NCBI GenBank assembly: GCA_963702105.1
Contig: OY969712.1
Span: 3,534,001 to 3,598,000 of the forward strand
Reading direction: 5' to 3'
Source: ZC4RG20 sp963702105
GTDB taxonomy: Bacteria; Pseudomonadota; Gammaproteobacteria; Steroidobacterales; Rariloculaceae
DNA length: 64,000 bases
Shown: positions 35,046 to 43,104 of the stretch, piece by piece
How positions within the stretch are numbered: the first letter of the stretch is position 1
Layout of the letters: every line of letters starts with the position of its first letter
Translations under genes and position numbers: made by a program
Notes under the pieces: model-generated
What the model was told of the DNA's origin: nothing
Seen by the model: the letters and a program-made list of their open reading frames with translations, nothing else
Database searches by the model: none

Positions 35046-36667
35046 GCGCGCGCGGAAGGCGCCTCGCCGCCGGCCTGACCGGCTGCCTGCTCGCCGGCGC
35101 CGCGGCCGTCGTCATGGACGGCGCCGTGCCCGGGGGCGGGGGCCGAAGCGCGCTTTTCGACGCCTTCCGGAGCACGCTCTCGGGTGCCGCGAGGGCAGAG
35201 GCCAGCGAGGCGCCCCCGCGCATCGACGAGAGCCTCGTCGAGGCCGTCGAGGCCGGGCATCGCGAAGCCGCGCTCGCACTCATCGCCCGCGGCGCCGACG
35301 TGAACGCGGGCGGGGCCGACCATACGACGCCGCTGCATTGGGCCGTACACCGCGACGACGCGGCGCTCACGAAGAAGCTGCTCGCGGCCGGCGCCCGCGT
35401 GGATGCGGCCAACGACTACGGCGCGACGCCGATGTCCGTCGCGGCCGCCGAAGGCAATGCCGACGTCATCGGCCTGCTGCTCGACGCGGGCGCGAACGTC
35501 GATTCGCCGACGCCCGAGGGCCAGACGGCCCTCATGGCCGTGGCGCGCACGGGCCGGCTCGACGCGGCCCGGCTGCTGCTCGAGCACGGCGCGAACGTCA
35601 ACGCAAAGGAGCAGTGGGGCGGCCAGACGGCGCTCATGTGGGCCGCCGCGCAGAAGCAGCCTGCGATGGTGCAGCTGCTCGTCCAGCACGGCGCCGACGT
35701 GAATGCGCGCGCGACGGTGCGCGACTGGCAACGCCGCGTCACGGCGGAGCCGCGCATCAAGGAGATGCTGCACGGCGGCCTCACGGCCCTGCTCTACGCC
35801 GCGCGCGAAGACTGCGCCGAATGCGCGCGCCACCTCGTCGAAGGCGGCGCGGACATCGACCTCACCGACCCGGACGGCGTCACGCCGCTCGTGCTCGCGC
35901 TCATCAACATGAGCTTCGACACGGCCCGCTACCTCGTCTCGGCCGGGGCGAACGTGAACCTCTGGGACTGGTGGGGCCGCTCCCCCCTCTACGCGGCCAT
36001 CGACCTCGACGAGGTGCCGAAGGGCGGCCGTCAGGACCTGCCCCCGACGGATAAGACCACAGGCCTCGAGGTGGCGAAGATGCTGCTCGACCGCGGCGCG
36101 AACCCGAACTTCCAGCTCAAGCTCGTACCGCCGCTGCGCAGCATCGTGTTCGACCGCGGCGGCGACAGCGCGGTCCTGAACACGGGCGCGACGCCGCTGC
36201 TGCGCGCGGCCTACGGCGGCAACGTCGAGGCCGTACGGCTGCTGCTCGCGTACCATCCGCTCGTGAACCTGCCGAATCTGCACGGCATCACGCCGACGAT
36301 GGCCGCGGCGGGCCTCGGCCACGGCGCGAACCCGACGCGCGGCCGTTACCGCACGGAGGAAGGCGCCATCGCCGAGCTCGGCCTGCTGCTCGCCGCGGGC
36401 GGCGACGTGAACGCCCGCGACGCGGACGGCGAGACCGCGCTGCACGGCGCCGCGCGCAAGGGCTGGACGCAGGTCGTCCAGTACCTTGCCGACCACGGCG
36501 CGAAGCTCAACGTCAAGGACGCCTCGGGCCGCACGGCACTGGACTACGCGGCGGGGCGATCGGCGACGGTCACGTTGACCGTGGGGCAGTTCGATACGCC
36601 GAAGCCGCATCCCGAGACGCAGGCGCTGCTCGAGAAACTCGAGAAGGCGGCCGTGCACGCCGAGTAG
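35042..36667 (+). CDS. Exported ankyrin-repeat protein
   Basis: 541 residues. Residues 1-26 form a signal or anchor (LAAGLTGCLLAGAAAVVMDG). At least ten ankyrin units follow, for example ALIARGADVNAGGADHTTPL, LLAAGARVDAANDYGATPMS, LLDAGANVDSPTPEGQTALM, LLEHGANVNAKEQWGGQTAL, LLLAAGGDVNARDADGETAL, YLADHGAKLNVKDASGRTAL. A non-ankyrin insert occurs around 225-250 (TVRDWQRRVTAEPRIKEMLH). Ankyrins mediate protein contacts, so here it probably scaffolds the DUF1592/DUF1552 partners in the periplasm. Four-base overlap (ATGA) with DUF1552 indicates coupled translation. Last gene of the operon. Confidence 0.93.
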   Translation: MSARGRRLAAGLTGCLLAGAAAVVMDGAVPGGGGRSALFDAFRSTLSGAARAEASEAPPRIDESLVEAVEAGHREAALALIARGADVNAGGADHTTPLHWAVHRDDAALTKKLLAAGARVDAANDYGATPMSVAAAEGNADVIGLLLDAGANVDSPTPEGQTALMAVARTGRLDAARLLLEHGANVNAKEQWGGQTALMWAAAQKQPAMVQLLVQHGADVNARATVRDWQRRVTAEPRIKEMLHGGLTALLYAAREDCAECARHLVEGGADIDLTDPDGVTPLVLALINMSFDTARYLVSAGANVNLWDWWGRSPLYAAIDLDEVPKGGRQDLPPTDKTTGLEVAKMLLDRGANPNFQLKLVPPLRSIVFDRGGDSAVLNTGATPLLRAAYGGNVEAVRLLLAYHPLVNLPNLHGITPTMAAAGLGHGANPTRGRYRTEEGAIAELGLLLAAGGDVNARDADGETALHGAARKGWTQVVQYLADHGAKLNVKDASGRTALDYAAGRSATVTLTVGQFDTPKPHPETQALLEKLEKAAVHAE

Positions 36668-36721
36668 GCGCTTCGGCTAGCGGCCTCGGCACGGCGGCCG
36701 CGGCTCCGGCGCAGCCGTTGC

Positions 36722-36782
36722 GCAACCTCAGGGTTGCTTTTTCGGAGGCCGGCGCGCAGAGTATGCGCAACCAGGAGGTTGC
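36722..36782. promoter_or_regulatory. Two ArsR-type operators GCAACC-N4-GGTTGC upstream of and overlapping the SRPBCC gene start
   Basis: GCAACC-TCAG-GGTTGC (36722-36737) and GCAACC-AGGA-GGTTGC (36767-36782) share identical half-sites and spacing, with centres 45 bp apart. The second extends to TATGCGCAACC/GGTTGCGTATG and contains the AGGAGG ribosome-binding site, so a bound repressor would also hide translation initiation. The downstream ArsR protein is the natural ligand. Confidence 0.75.
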
Positions 36783-36784
36783 GT

Positions 36785-37282
36785 ATGAACGAGACGCCCG
36801 ATCGCATCGAGAAACAGATTCTGCTCCGCGCCTCCCGCGGCCGCGTATGGCAAGCCTTGAGCGATTCCGCGCAATTCGGCGCCTGGTTCGGCGTGGCCTT
36901 CGATGCCCCGTTCGCGCCCGGCCAGGCGGCGAGAGGCCGCGTCACGCCGACGCGGGTCGATCCCGAGGTCGCCAAGCTGCAAGCGCCGCATGCCGGAGCG
37001 CCGTTCGAGGTCTTCGTCGAGGAAATGGTGGCCGAAACGCGCTTCTCGTTCCGCTGGCATCCGTTCGCCGTGGACCGCGAGGCGGACTATTCGAGCGAGC
37101 CGACCACGCTCGTGACCTTCGAGCTCGAGGACGCCGAGGGCGGCACCCTGCTGCGTCTCACGGAAAGCGGCTTCTCGAAGATTCCGCTGGCTCGCCGCCG
37201 CGACGCGTTCACCGCGAACGAAGGCGGCTGGGCGCATCAGATGAGACTTATCGAGAAATACCTCGCAGCCGGTGAGCAGTAA
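36785..37282 (+). CDS. SRPBCC (AHSA1-like) domain protein
   Basis: 165 residues from ATG 36785, with AGGAGG six bases upstream. It shows the AHSA1/START-like pattern: RIEKQILLRASRGRVWQALS, SAQFGAWFGVAFDAPFAPG, FVEEMVAETRFSFRWHPFAV, TLVTFELEDAEGGTLLRLTE and the C-terminal helix ANEGGWAHQMRLIEKYLAAG. These folds bind hydrophobic ligands; the biological ligand is unknown. It is the first gene of a two-gene operon with ArsR (11-base overlap), a widespread pairing in which the regulator represses both genes. Regulation is visible as two palindromes at its promoter and ribosome-binding site. Confidence 0.92.
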   Translation: MNETPDRIEKQILLRASRGRVWQALSDSAQFGAWFGVAFDAPFAPGQAARGRVTPTRVDPEVAKLQAPHAGAPFEVFVEEMVAETRFSFRWHPFAVDREADYSSEPTTLVTFELEDAEGGTLLRLTESGFSKIPLARRRDAFTANEGGWAHQMRLIEKYLAAGEQ

Positions 37283-37622
37283 GCGCGCCGCGTCCGCCCG
37301 CGCGACCGCGCCCGTGTTCGCCGCGCTCGGCGATGCGGCCCGGCTGCGCGTCGTCGAGCGGCTCTCCGCGGAGGGACCGCTTTCGATCAAGCGGCTCTCC
37401 GAAGGCGCCGGGATCAGCCGGCAGGCGGTGACGAAGCACCTGCGCGTGCTGGAGGACGCGGGGCTCGTGCGCGGCGCCAGGGCGGGCCGGGAACGCGTCT
37501 TCGAGCTCGAGCCGCGCCGACTCGCGGAGGCGCGCCGGCGCATCGACGCGATCAGCGCCGAATGGGACCGGACCCTCGGCCGGCTCGAGGCGTTCCTCGA
37601 AGCGGAGCCGGACGCGGGCTAG
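37272..37622 (+). CDS. ArsR/SmtB-family transcriptional repressor
   Basis: 116 residues from GTG 37272, overlapping the SRPBCC gene by 11 bases. The winged helix is APVFAALGDAARLRVVERLS, then LSIKRLSEGAGISRQAVTKH as the recognition helix and LRVLEDAGLVRGARAGRERV as the wing. No ELCVCDL-type metal motif is present, so it is not an arsenic or zinc sensor of the classical kind. This subfamily pairs with SRPBCC genes and is expected to bind the GCAACC-N4-GGTTGC dyads upstream, giving autoregulation. The effector is unknown. Confidence 0.93.
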   Translation: MSSKRAASARATAPVFAALGDAARLRVVERLSAEGPLSIKRLSEGAGISRQAVTKHLRVLEDAGLVRGARAGRERVFELEPRRLAEARRRIDAISAEWDRTLGRLEAFLEAEPDAG

Positions 37623-37674
37623 TGCGCCGTGTCACAGGCGGGGTGGCCGGAACGAGAACGCGAGATGCAGAGCG

Positions 37675-40398
37675 TCATAGCGTCAGGCTCAGCAGCACGA
37701 GCTTGGAGTCCTCGGGCGACACCTGCTCCATGAAGCCGATCTCCCTGGCCAGGAGCAGCATGCCGCGGTTCTCGCGCAGCGCAACGCCCTCCATGCGCAA
37801 GAAGCGCCGCTCTTTGGCCACTTCGATGAGGTTTCTGAGCAGCCGCGTCGCGATGCCGCGGTGCTGCCACGCGTCGGCGACGACGACGGCGAACTCGCAG
37901 CTGCGGCCATCGGGCTCGGTCACGTAGCGCGCGACACCGACCTGCTGCTCGCGGCCTTCGGCCTCGACGAGGGCGACGAGTGCCATTTCGCGGTCGTAAT
38001 CGATCTGCGTGAAGCGCGAGAGCATCTGCGGCGTCAACTCCTTCAGCGAATACATGAACCGCAGATAGCGCGAGCGCTCCGAGAGCCCGGCTACGAAGGC
38101 CTGTTCGAGCTCGGCGTCCTCGGGGCGGATGGGCCGCACGGTCAGCGAAGTCCCGTCGTCGAGACGATAACGGCCTACGAGATGAGCAGGATACGGGTGG
38201 ATGGCCATGTGCGAGTACGGCAGGCCCTTCTGCTCGAACGCACGCAGGGCGATGCGCGCGTCGACCGCCACGGCACCGTGCTCGTCGACGACGAGCGGGT
38301 TGATGTCGAGCTCGGCGATCCACGGCAGCTCGCAGGCCATTTCCGAGATGCGCAGCATCGCCTCGATGAGCGCTTCGCGGTTCGCGGGCGGACGGCCGCG
38401 GAACGGGCCGAGGTAGCGCGCGGCCCGGGTGCGCTCCACGAGCCGCTCGGCGAGATAGCGGTTCAGCGGCGGCAGGCCGACGGCCCGGTCGCCCACGATC
38501 TCGACGAGCGTGCCGCCGAGCCCCACGCTGACGACGGGGCCGAAAACGGGATCGCTGACGAGGCCGACCATGAGCTCGCGCCCGCCCCGCTCCGGCAACA
38601 TGGGCTCGAGCAGAACGCCTTCGACGCGTGCGTCGGGACGCGCCGCGCGCACATTGGCCATTATGCGCACGAAGCCCTCGCGCGCCGCGGCCGGGCTGCC
38701 GATGCCGAGCAGGACGCCGCCGACGTCGGTCTTGTGCGTCACGTCGGGCGAGAGCAGCTTCATCGCGAGCGGGAAGCCGACCGCCTCGGCCTCGGTCTCG
38801 ACCTCGTGCTCGCCGCGGGCCGTCCTCGCGGCCGGGACCGGTATGTGGAACGCGGCCAGCACGGCCTGCGACTCGAGCGGATCGAGCAGTTTGCGGCCCG
38901 CGGCGAGCGCCGCTTCGATGATCCGGCGCGCGGCCTCGGCATCGGGCGGCGCCTGCGGCATCAACGGCTCGGGCACCTGCAGCAGCAGCTTCTGGTTGGC
39001 GTGGTGGGCGGCCGCGGCCGCGAATGCCCCGACAGCGTGCTCGGGCGCGCCGAAGGTCGGCACGCCGTGGCGGCGGAAGAGCTCCCGGCTCGAACGCATC
39101 GTCGCGTCGCCCATCCAGCACGTGAGGATCGGCTTTGCGGCCGCCTCGGCCGCGGCGACGACCTCGGCCGCGACCTCGGCCGCGTCCGTGAGGGCCTGCG
39201 GAATCAGGATCGCGAGCGCCGCGTCCACGCCCGGGTCGGCCAGGCAGGCCTCGAGCGCGCCGCGATACCGGGCGGCGTCGGCGTCGCCGAGCACGTCCAC
39301 AGGGTTTGCGCCGGACCCAGCGGGCGGCATGAGCGCGGCGAGCCGCGCGTGCGTGTCCTCGCCGAGCTGCGCGAGCGCGACACCGAAGTCGGCCGCCGCA
39401 TCCGCGGCCATGACGCCGGGGCCGCCGCCGTTCGTGACGATTGCGAGCCGGCGGCCCCGCGGCGCTGCACCGACGTGCAGCGTCTCGGCCACCGCGAAGA
39501 AATCGTCGTAATCCGTGACCCGCACGACGCCTGCGCGCTCGAGGGCCGCAGCGAAGACATCGTCGGCGCCGACCAGGGCGCCCGTGTGCGAGACGGCCGC
39601 CCGGCCGCCCTCGGCGTGCCGCCCGACCTTCATGACGACGACGGGCTTCGCCCGCGAAAGCGCGCGCAGCGCGCTCATGAAGCGCCGCGCGTCGTTCACG
39701 CCCTCGACGTAGAGCATGACCGCGCGGGTCGCGGCGTCGAGCAGCAGATAGTCGAGGACCTCGCCGAAATCAACGTCGGCGCCGATGCCGAGCGAGACGA
39801 CGCTCGAGAAGCCGATCTCCCGCGGACTCGCCCAATCGAGCATGGCCGTGCAGAGCGCGCCCGACTGGGAGACGAGCGCGATGTGCCCCGGCCTCGCCAT
39901 GGATTGGCTGAACGTCGCGTTGAGCCGGGCGTCCGGGCGCATGACGCCGAGGCAGTTGGGCCCGACGAAGCGAATGCCGTGCCGCTGCGCCGTCACGACG
40001 ACGCGGCGCTCGAGCTCCCGACCCGCCTCCCCGATCTCCCGGAAGCCGCCCGAGAGAATGACCGCGGCCCGCACGTCGCGCCGGCCGCAGTCCTCGAGCA
40101 CGTCCGGCACGACGCGCGCCGGGGCGACGACGACGGCGAGGTCCACGGGCGCATCGACATCCGCGACGCTGCCCGTGCACGCGAGCCCCTGCACGCGCTC
40201 GTAACGCGGATTGACGGGGTAGACCGGACCTTCGAAGCCGGCCGCGAGCAGGTTGCGCAGAACGACGGTACCGAGCGAGCCCGCGCGCTCGCTGGCGCCG
40301 ACGAGGGCCACGGACTGCGGCCTAAAGATTTTTGCGATTGCGGCCGCACGGCCCGCGGCCGAACCCGACTGCAGGCGAAAGCTTTCGCCCTTCTCCAC
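37675..40398 (-). CDS. Pat/PatZ-type protein lysine acetyltransferase (acyl-CoA synthetase-like domain + GNAT)
   Basis: 907 residues in the order of the YfiQ/Pat family. It has an NDP-forming acyl-CoA synthetase CoA-binding domain (about 22-120, PQSVALVGASERAGSLGTVV), a succinyl-CoA-ligase-like domain (HTGALVGADDVFAAALERAG, phospho-His region lost or degenerate), an ATP-grasp domain (about 480-700, VGFPLAMKLLSPDVTHKTDV) and a C-terminal GNAT domain with the acetyl-CoA loop QHRGIATRLL. Such proteins acetylate metabolic enzymes such as acetyl-CoA synthetase on lysine. The start GTG 40398 has no clear ribosome-binding site; a later start is possible. It is convergent with the ArsR gene. Confidence 0.9.
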   Translation of the reverse strand: MEKGESFRLQSGSAAGRAAAIAKIFRPQSVALVGASERAGSLGTVVLRNLLAAGFEGPVYPVNPRYERVQGLACTGSVADVDAPVDLAVVVAPARVVPDVLEDCGRRDVRAAVILSGGFREIGEAGRELERRVVVTAQRHGIRFVGPNCLGVMRPDARLNATFSQSMARPGHIALVSQSGALCTAMLDWASPREIGFSSVVSLGIGADVDFGEVLDYLLLDAATRAVMLYVEGVNDARRFMSALRALSRAKPVVVMKVGRHAEGGRAAVSHTGALVGADDVFAAALERAGVVRVTDYDDFFAVAETLHVGAAPRGRRLAIVTNGGGPGVMAADAAADFGVALAQLGEDTHARLAALMPPAGSGANPVDVLGDADAARYRGALEACLADPGVDAALAILIPQALTDAAEVAAEVVAAAEAAAKPILTCWMGDATMRSSRELFRRHGVPTFGAPEHAVGAFAAAAAHHANQKLLLQVPEPLMPQAPPDAEAARRIIEAALAAGRKLLDPLESQAVLAAFHIPVPAARTARGEHEVETEAEAVGFPLAMKLLSPDVTHKTDVGGVLLGIGSPAAAREGFVRIMANVRAARPDARVEGVLLEPMLPERGGRELMVGLVSDPVFGPVVSVGLGGTLVEIVGDRAVGLPPLNRYLAERLVERTRAARYLGPFRGRPPANREALIEAMLRISEMACELPWIAELDINPLVVDEHGAVAVDARIALRAFEQKGLPYSHMAIHPYPAHLVGRYRLDDGTSLTVRPIRPEDAELEQAFVAGLSERSRYLRFMYSLKELTPQMLSRFTQIDYDREMALVALVEAEGREQQVGVARYVTEPDGRSCEFAVVVADAWQHRGIATRLLRNLIEVAKERRFLRMEGVALRENRGMLLLAREIGFMEQVSPEDSKLVLLSLTL

Positions 40399-40446
40399 GG
40401 CCGTGGTCGCCGCCGCGCCGGTCGCCGCTCAGGTCTTGCGGCAGCC

Positions 40447-40707
40447 CTAAAGGCCGGCCGCCTTCGCCTCTTCGCAGCTCTCGACGTGCAGCAGGTTGCC
40501 GCGGAAATACTGGCCGTTCAGCCGTTGCACCGCCCGCTCGGCCGTCTCGGTAGCGCCCATCTCGACGAAACCGTAGCTGCGTGCCTTGAGCTGCGACCCT
40601 CGACGCTGAAGCCTGACGGACCGGACGCGCCCGAACGACGCGAACAGCTCGCGCACGGTGTCCTCTCTTGCATCCTCAGGGAGGTTGCCCACGTAGATCG
40701 TCGTCAT
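40447..40707 (-). CDS. Single-RRM RNA-binding protein
   Basis: 86 residues from ATG 40707, which has GGGAGAGG seven bases upstream; the open frame continues 5' but is not conserved-looking. RNP2 is TIYVGNL (residues 2-8) and RNP1 is ARSYGFVEM, with the helix DTVRELFASFGRVRSVRLQR between. This is the short bacterial RRM family similar to cyanobacterial Rbp proteins, thought to act in RNA metabolism or cold response. The C-terminal tail CEEAKAAGL is short and lacks Gly repeats. It lies 48 bases upstream of the Pat gene on the same strand and may share its transcript. Confidence 0.92.
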   Translation of the reverse strand: MTTIYVGNLPEDAREDTVRELFASFGRVRSVRLQRRGSQLKARSYGFVEMGATETAERAVQRLNGQYFRGNLLHVESCEEAKAAGL

Positions 40708-40900
40708 GTCCTCTCCCCTCGCTCGTGCCGCCACGTCGAAACTATCGCTCCGGCGCAGGCGGGCGCTCCATTGGGGGATATACGGATGCGCGGCCTGGCC
40801 GGAACGGCGCCATTGGACCATCCGAAAGTTTCGGGATCGTGACGGCGACGCCGCTTTTCCGTCCCCGTCCCGAGCTCACGACGGCCGCGTCGGTGTCCGG

Positions 40901-41012
40901 CTGCGGCGTCGGTGTCGGGGCCGGGTCAGGGCGGTGTCGGGAGCGTAAGCGCCTTCCCTGGCGCTTACGCTCCCGACACCGCCCTGACCCGGCCCCGACA
41001 CCGACGCCGCAG
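40901..41012. repeat. Perfect 53-bp inverted repeat with a 6-base loop
   Basis: Arms 40901-40953 and 40960-41012 are exactly complementary and enclose TTCCCT. The apex GCGCC-TTCCCT-GGCGC is close to the inner apex of the 118-bp element (GCGCC-ATCCCT-GGCGC). It sits between the RRM gene (leftward) and the ABC exporter (rightward). The rest of the 40708-41070 gap shows no gene and no clear promoter. Confidence 0.9.
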
Positions 41013-41070
41013 CCCCCGCCGACGCCCGCGTTCGTGAATAATCCTCCGCGCCACGCTAGTCTAAGCGGCG

Positions 41071-42873
41071 ATGAACGCCCTCCCCGAAGACCGCCCCAAG
41101 TCCCGAACCCTCGCCCCGCTCCGCGCGCTGCTGCCGCTGCTGCGGCCGTACCGTCTCGTGCTCGGCGCCGCGCTCGCGGCGCTGCTCGTCGCGGCCGGCG
41201 CGCAGCTCGGCCTGCCGATCGCCCTGCGTCACCTGATCGACGCGGGGCTCGTCCTGCGCAACGTTTCGACGATCGATCGCTATTTCCTCGTCTTCCTGGC
41301 GGCGGCGGCGGTATTCGGCGTCTCCGCCGCACTGCGCTACTACCTCGTGACCTGGCTCGGCGAGCGCGTCGTCGCCGACCTGCGCACAGCCGTCTACGCG
41401 CGCGTGATCCGCATGGACCCGACGTTTTTCGAGATCACGCGGACCGGCGAGGTGCTGAGCCGGCTCACGACCGATACGACGCTCGTGCAGTCGATCGCCG
41501 GGGTCGGCATCTCGATCACGCTGCGCTCGGCCGTGACGCTCGCGGGCTCGCTCGCGCTGCTCGTCGCGACGAGCCCCGTGCTCACGGCGATCATCGTCGC
41601 GCTCATGCCGCTCGTCGTCGGGCCGATGCTCGTGCTCGGCCGGCGCGTTCGAAGGCTGTCGCGCGACTCGCAGGACCGGATCGCGGATGCCAGCGCGCTC
41701 GCGGGCGAGACCATCAACGCCGTGCAGACGGTGCAGGCGTTCACGCTCGAGGCCTTCACGGCGCGGCGTTTTCACGAGGCCGTCGAGCACTCCTTCCGCG
41801 TCGCGGTACGCCGCATCCGGGTGCGTGCGGTGCTGACCGCCGTCGCGACGATTCTCGTGTTCGGCGCCATTACGCTCGTGCTCTGGATCGGGGCGCGGGA
41901 GGTCATCGCCGGGCGCATGACTTTCGGTCAGCTCAGCCAATTCCTGCTCTACGCCGTCTACCTCGGCGTCTCCGCGGCATCGCTGAGCGAGATGTGGGGC
42001 GAGGTCCAGCGGGCCGCGGGCGCGATGGAGCGGCTCGTCGAGCTGCAGCGGGCCGAGCCGACGATCGCGGAGCCCGCGCAGCCGCGGCCATTTCCGACAC
42101 CGAGCCGCGGCCGCATCCGCTTCGAGCAGGTGTCGTTTCGATATCCTTCACGGCCCGCGCACGCTGCGCTCGAGGACTTCGCGCTCACGGTGTCGCCGGG
42201 CGAGACGGTGGCGTTCGTCGGCCCCTCGGGCGCGGGCAAAAGCACGGCTTTTCAGCTGCTGCTCAGGTACTACGATCCGACGCGCGGGCGCATCCTCGTG
42301 GACGGCGTCGACATCGCGCAGGCGTCGAGCACGGAGCTGCGGCGCCGCATCGGCCTCGTGCCGCAGGACACGGTCCTGTTCGGCGCGAGCGCGCGCGAGA
42401 ACATCCGCTACGGCCGCCCCGAAGCCACGGACGCCGAGATCGAAGCGGCCGCGCGCGCGGCCGCCGCGGACGAGTTCATCCGCGCCCTGCCCCAGGGCTA
42501 CGACACGTTCCTCGGTGAGCGCGGCACGCGCCTTTCGGGGGGGCAGCGCCAGCGCGTCGCCATCGCGCGCGCCCTGCTCAAGGATCCGCCGATCCTGCTG
42601 CTCGACGAGGCGACGAGCGCGCTCGACGCGGACAGCGAGCGCCTCGTTCAGCAGGCGCTGACTCGGCTCATGCAGAACCGCACGACGATCGTCATCGCGC
42701 ATCGCCTCGCGACCGTGCGCAAGGTGGACCGCATCGTCGTCATGAACCTCGGCCGCATCGTCGCGACGGGGACGCACGAGGAGCTGCTCGTCGCGAGCCC
42801 GCTCTACGCGCGGCTCGCGGAGCTTCAGTTCGGCGCCGAGGCGCCGGACGAGCCGGAGGTCGCGCAGGTCTAG
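41071..42873 (+). CDS. MsbA/BmrA-like ABC exporter, transmembrane and ATPase domains fused
   Basis: 600 residues. The N-terminal membrane domain (about 20-310) holds six helices (LVLGAALAALLVAAGAQLGL, YFLVFLAAAAVFGVSAALRY, LRSAVTLAGSLALLVATSPV and others). The ATPase domain (about 345-590) has Walker A GPSGAGKS, Q-loop VPQDTVLFGASARENIRYGR, signature LSGGQRQRVAIARAL, Walker B ILLLDEATSALD and switch IAHRLATV. Homodimeric exporters of this type move lipids, peptides or drugs. In-frame sequence and full length suggest an active gene. It is monocistronic, with a 231-bp gap before the ATP-grasp gene. Confidence 0.93.
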   Translation: MNALPEDRPKSRTLAPLRALLPLLRPYRLVLGAALAALLVAAGAQLGLPIALRHLIDAGLVLRNVSTIDRYFLVFLAAAAVFGVSAALRYYLVTWLGERVVADLRTAVYARVIRMDPTFFEITRTGEVLSRLTTDTTLVQSIAGVGISITLRSAVTLAGSLALLVATSPVLTAIIVALMPLVVGPMLVLGRRVRRLSRDSQDRIADASALAGETINAVQTVQAFTLEAFTARRFHEAVEHSFRVAVRRIRVRAVLTAVATILVFGAITLVLWIGAREVIAGRMTFGQLSQFLLYAVYLGVSAASLSEMWGEVQRAAGAMERLVELQRAEPTIAEPAQPRPFPTPSRGRIRFEQVSFRYPSRPAHAALEDFALTVSPGETVAFVGPSGAGKSTAFQLLLRYYDPTRGRILVDGVDIAQASSTELRRRIGLVPQDTVLFGASARENIRYGRPEATDAEIEAAARAAAADEFIRALPQGYDTFLGERGTRLSGGQRQRVAIARALLKDPPILLLDEATSALDADSERLVQQALTRLMQNRTTIVIAHRLATVRKVDRIVVMNLGRIVATGTHEELLVASPLYARLAELQFGAEAPDEPEVAQV

Positions 42874-43035
42874 GGCCGCGCTCGGTGCGTGCCGTGCGCC
42901 CTGGGCGCTGCGCCGCGCGCACCAAAAGCGAGCCCCGGCCCGCGTAAAATCGATGTCGTTGCACGAAGACCGTGCACGCAATATCGTCTCGGCCGCTCGG
43001 CATCCAGAACACCGTCAGCTTCCCGCTCCGAGGAC

Positions 43036-43063
43036 TTTGCAAGCACGAAACGAAGGCTATAAT
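43036..43063 (+). promoter_or_regulatory. Candidate sigma-70 promoter for the ATP-grasp/alpha-E operon
   Basis: TTTGCA (43036-43041) and a perfect TATAAT (43058-43063) are separated by 16 bases. The gene start TTG 43105 is about 35 bases after the expected start of transcription. The -35 match is weak, but the -10 is exact and rare in DNA this GC-rich. Confidence 0.55.
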
Positions 43064-43104
43064 CGGCTTGCGCCCCGCGTATCGAGGCGACAAGAAGAGC
43101 GAGC

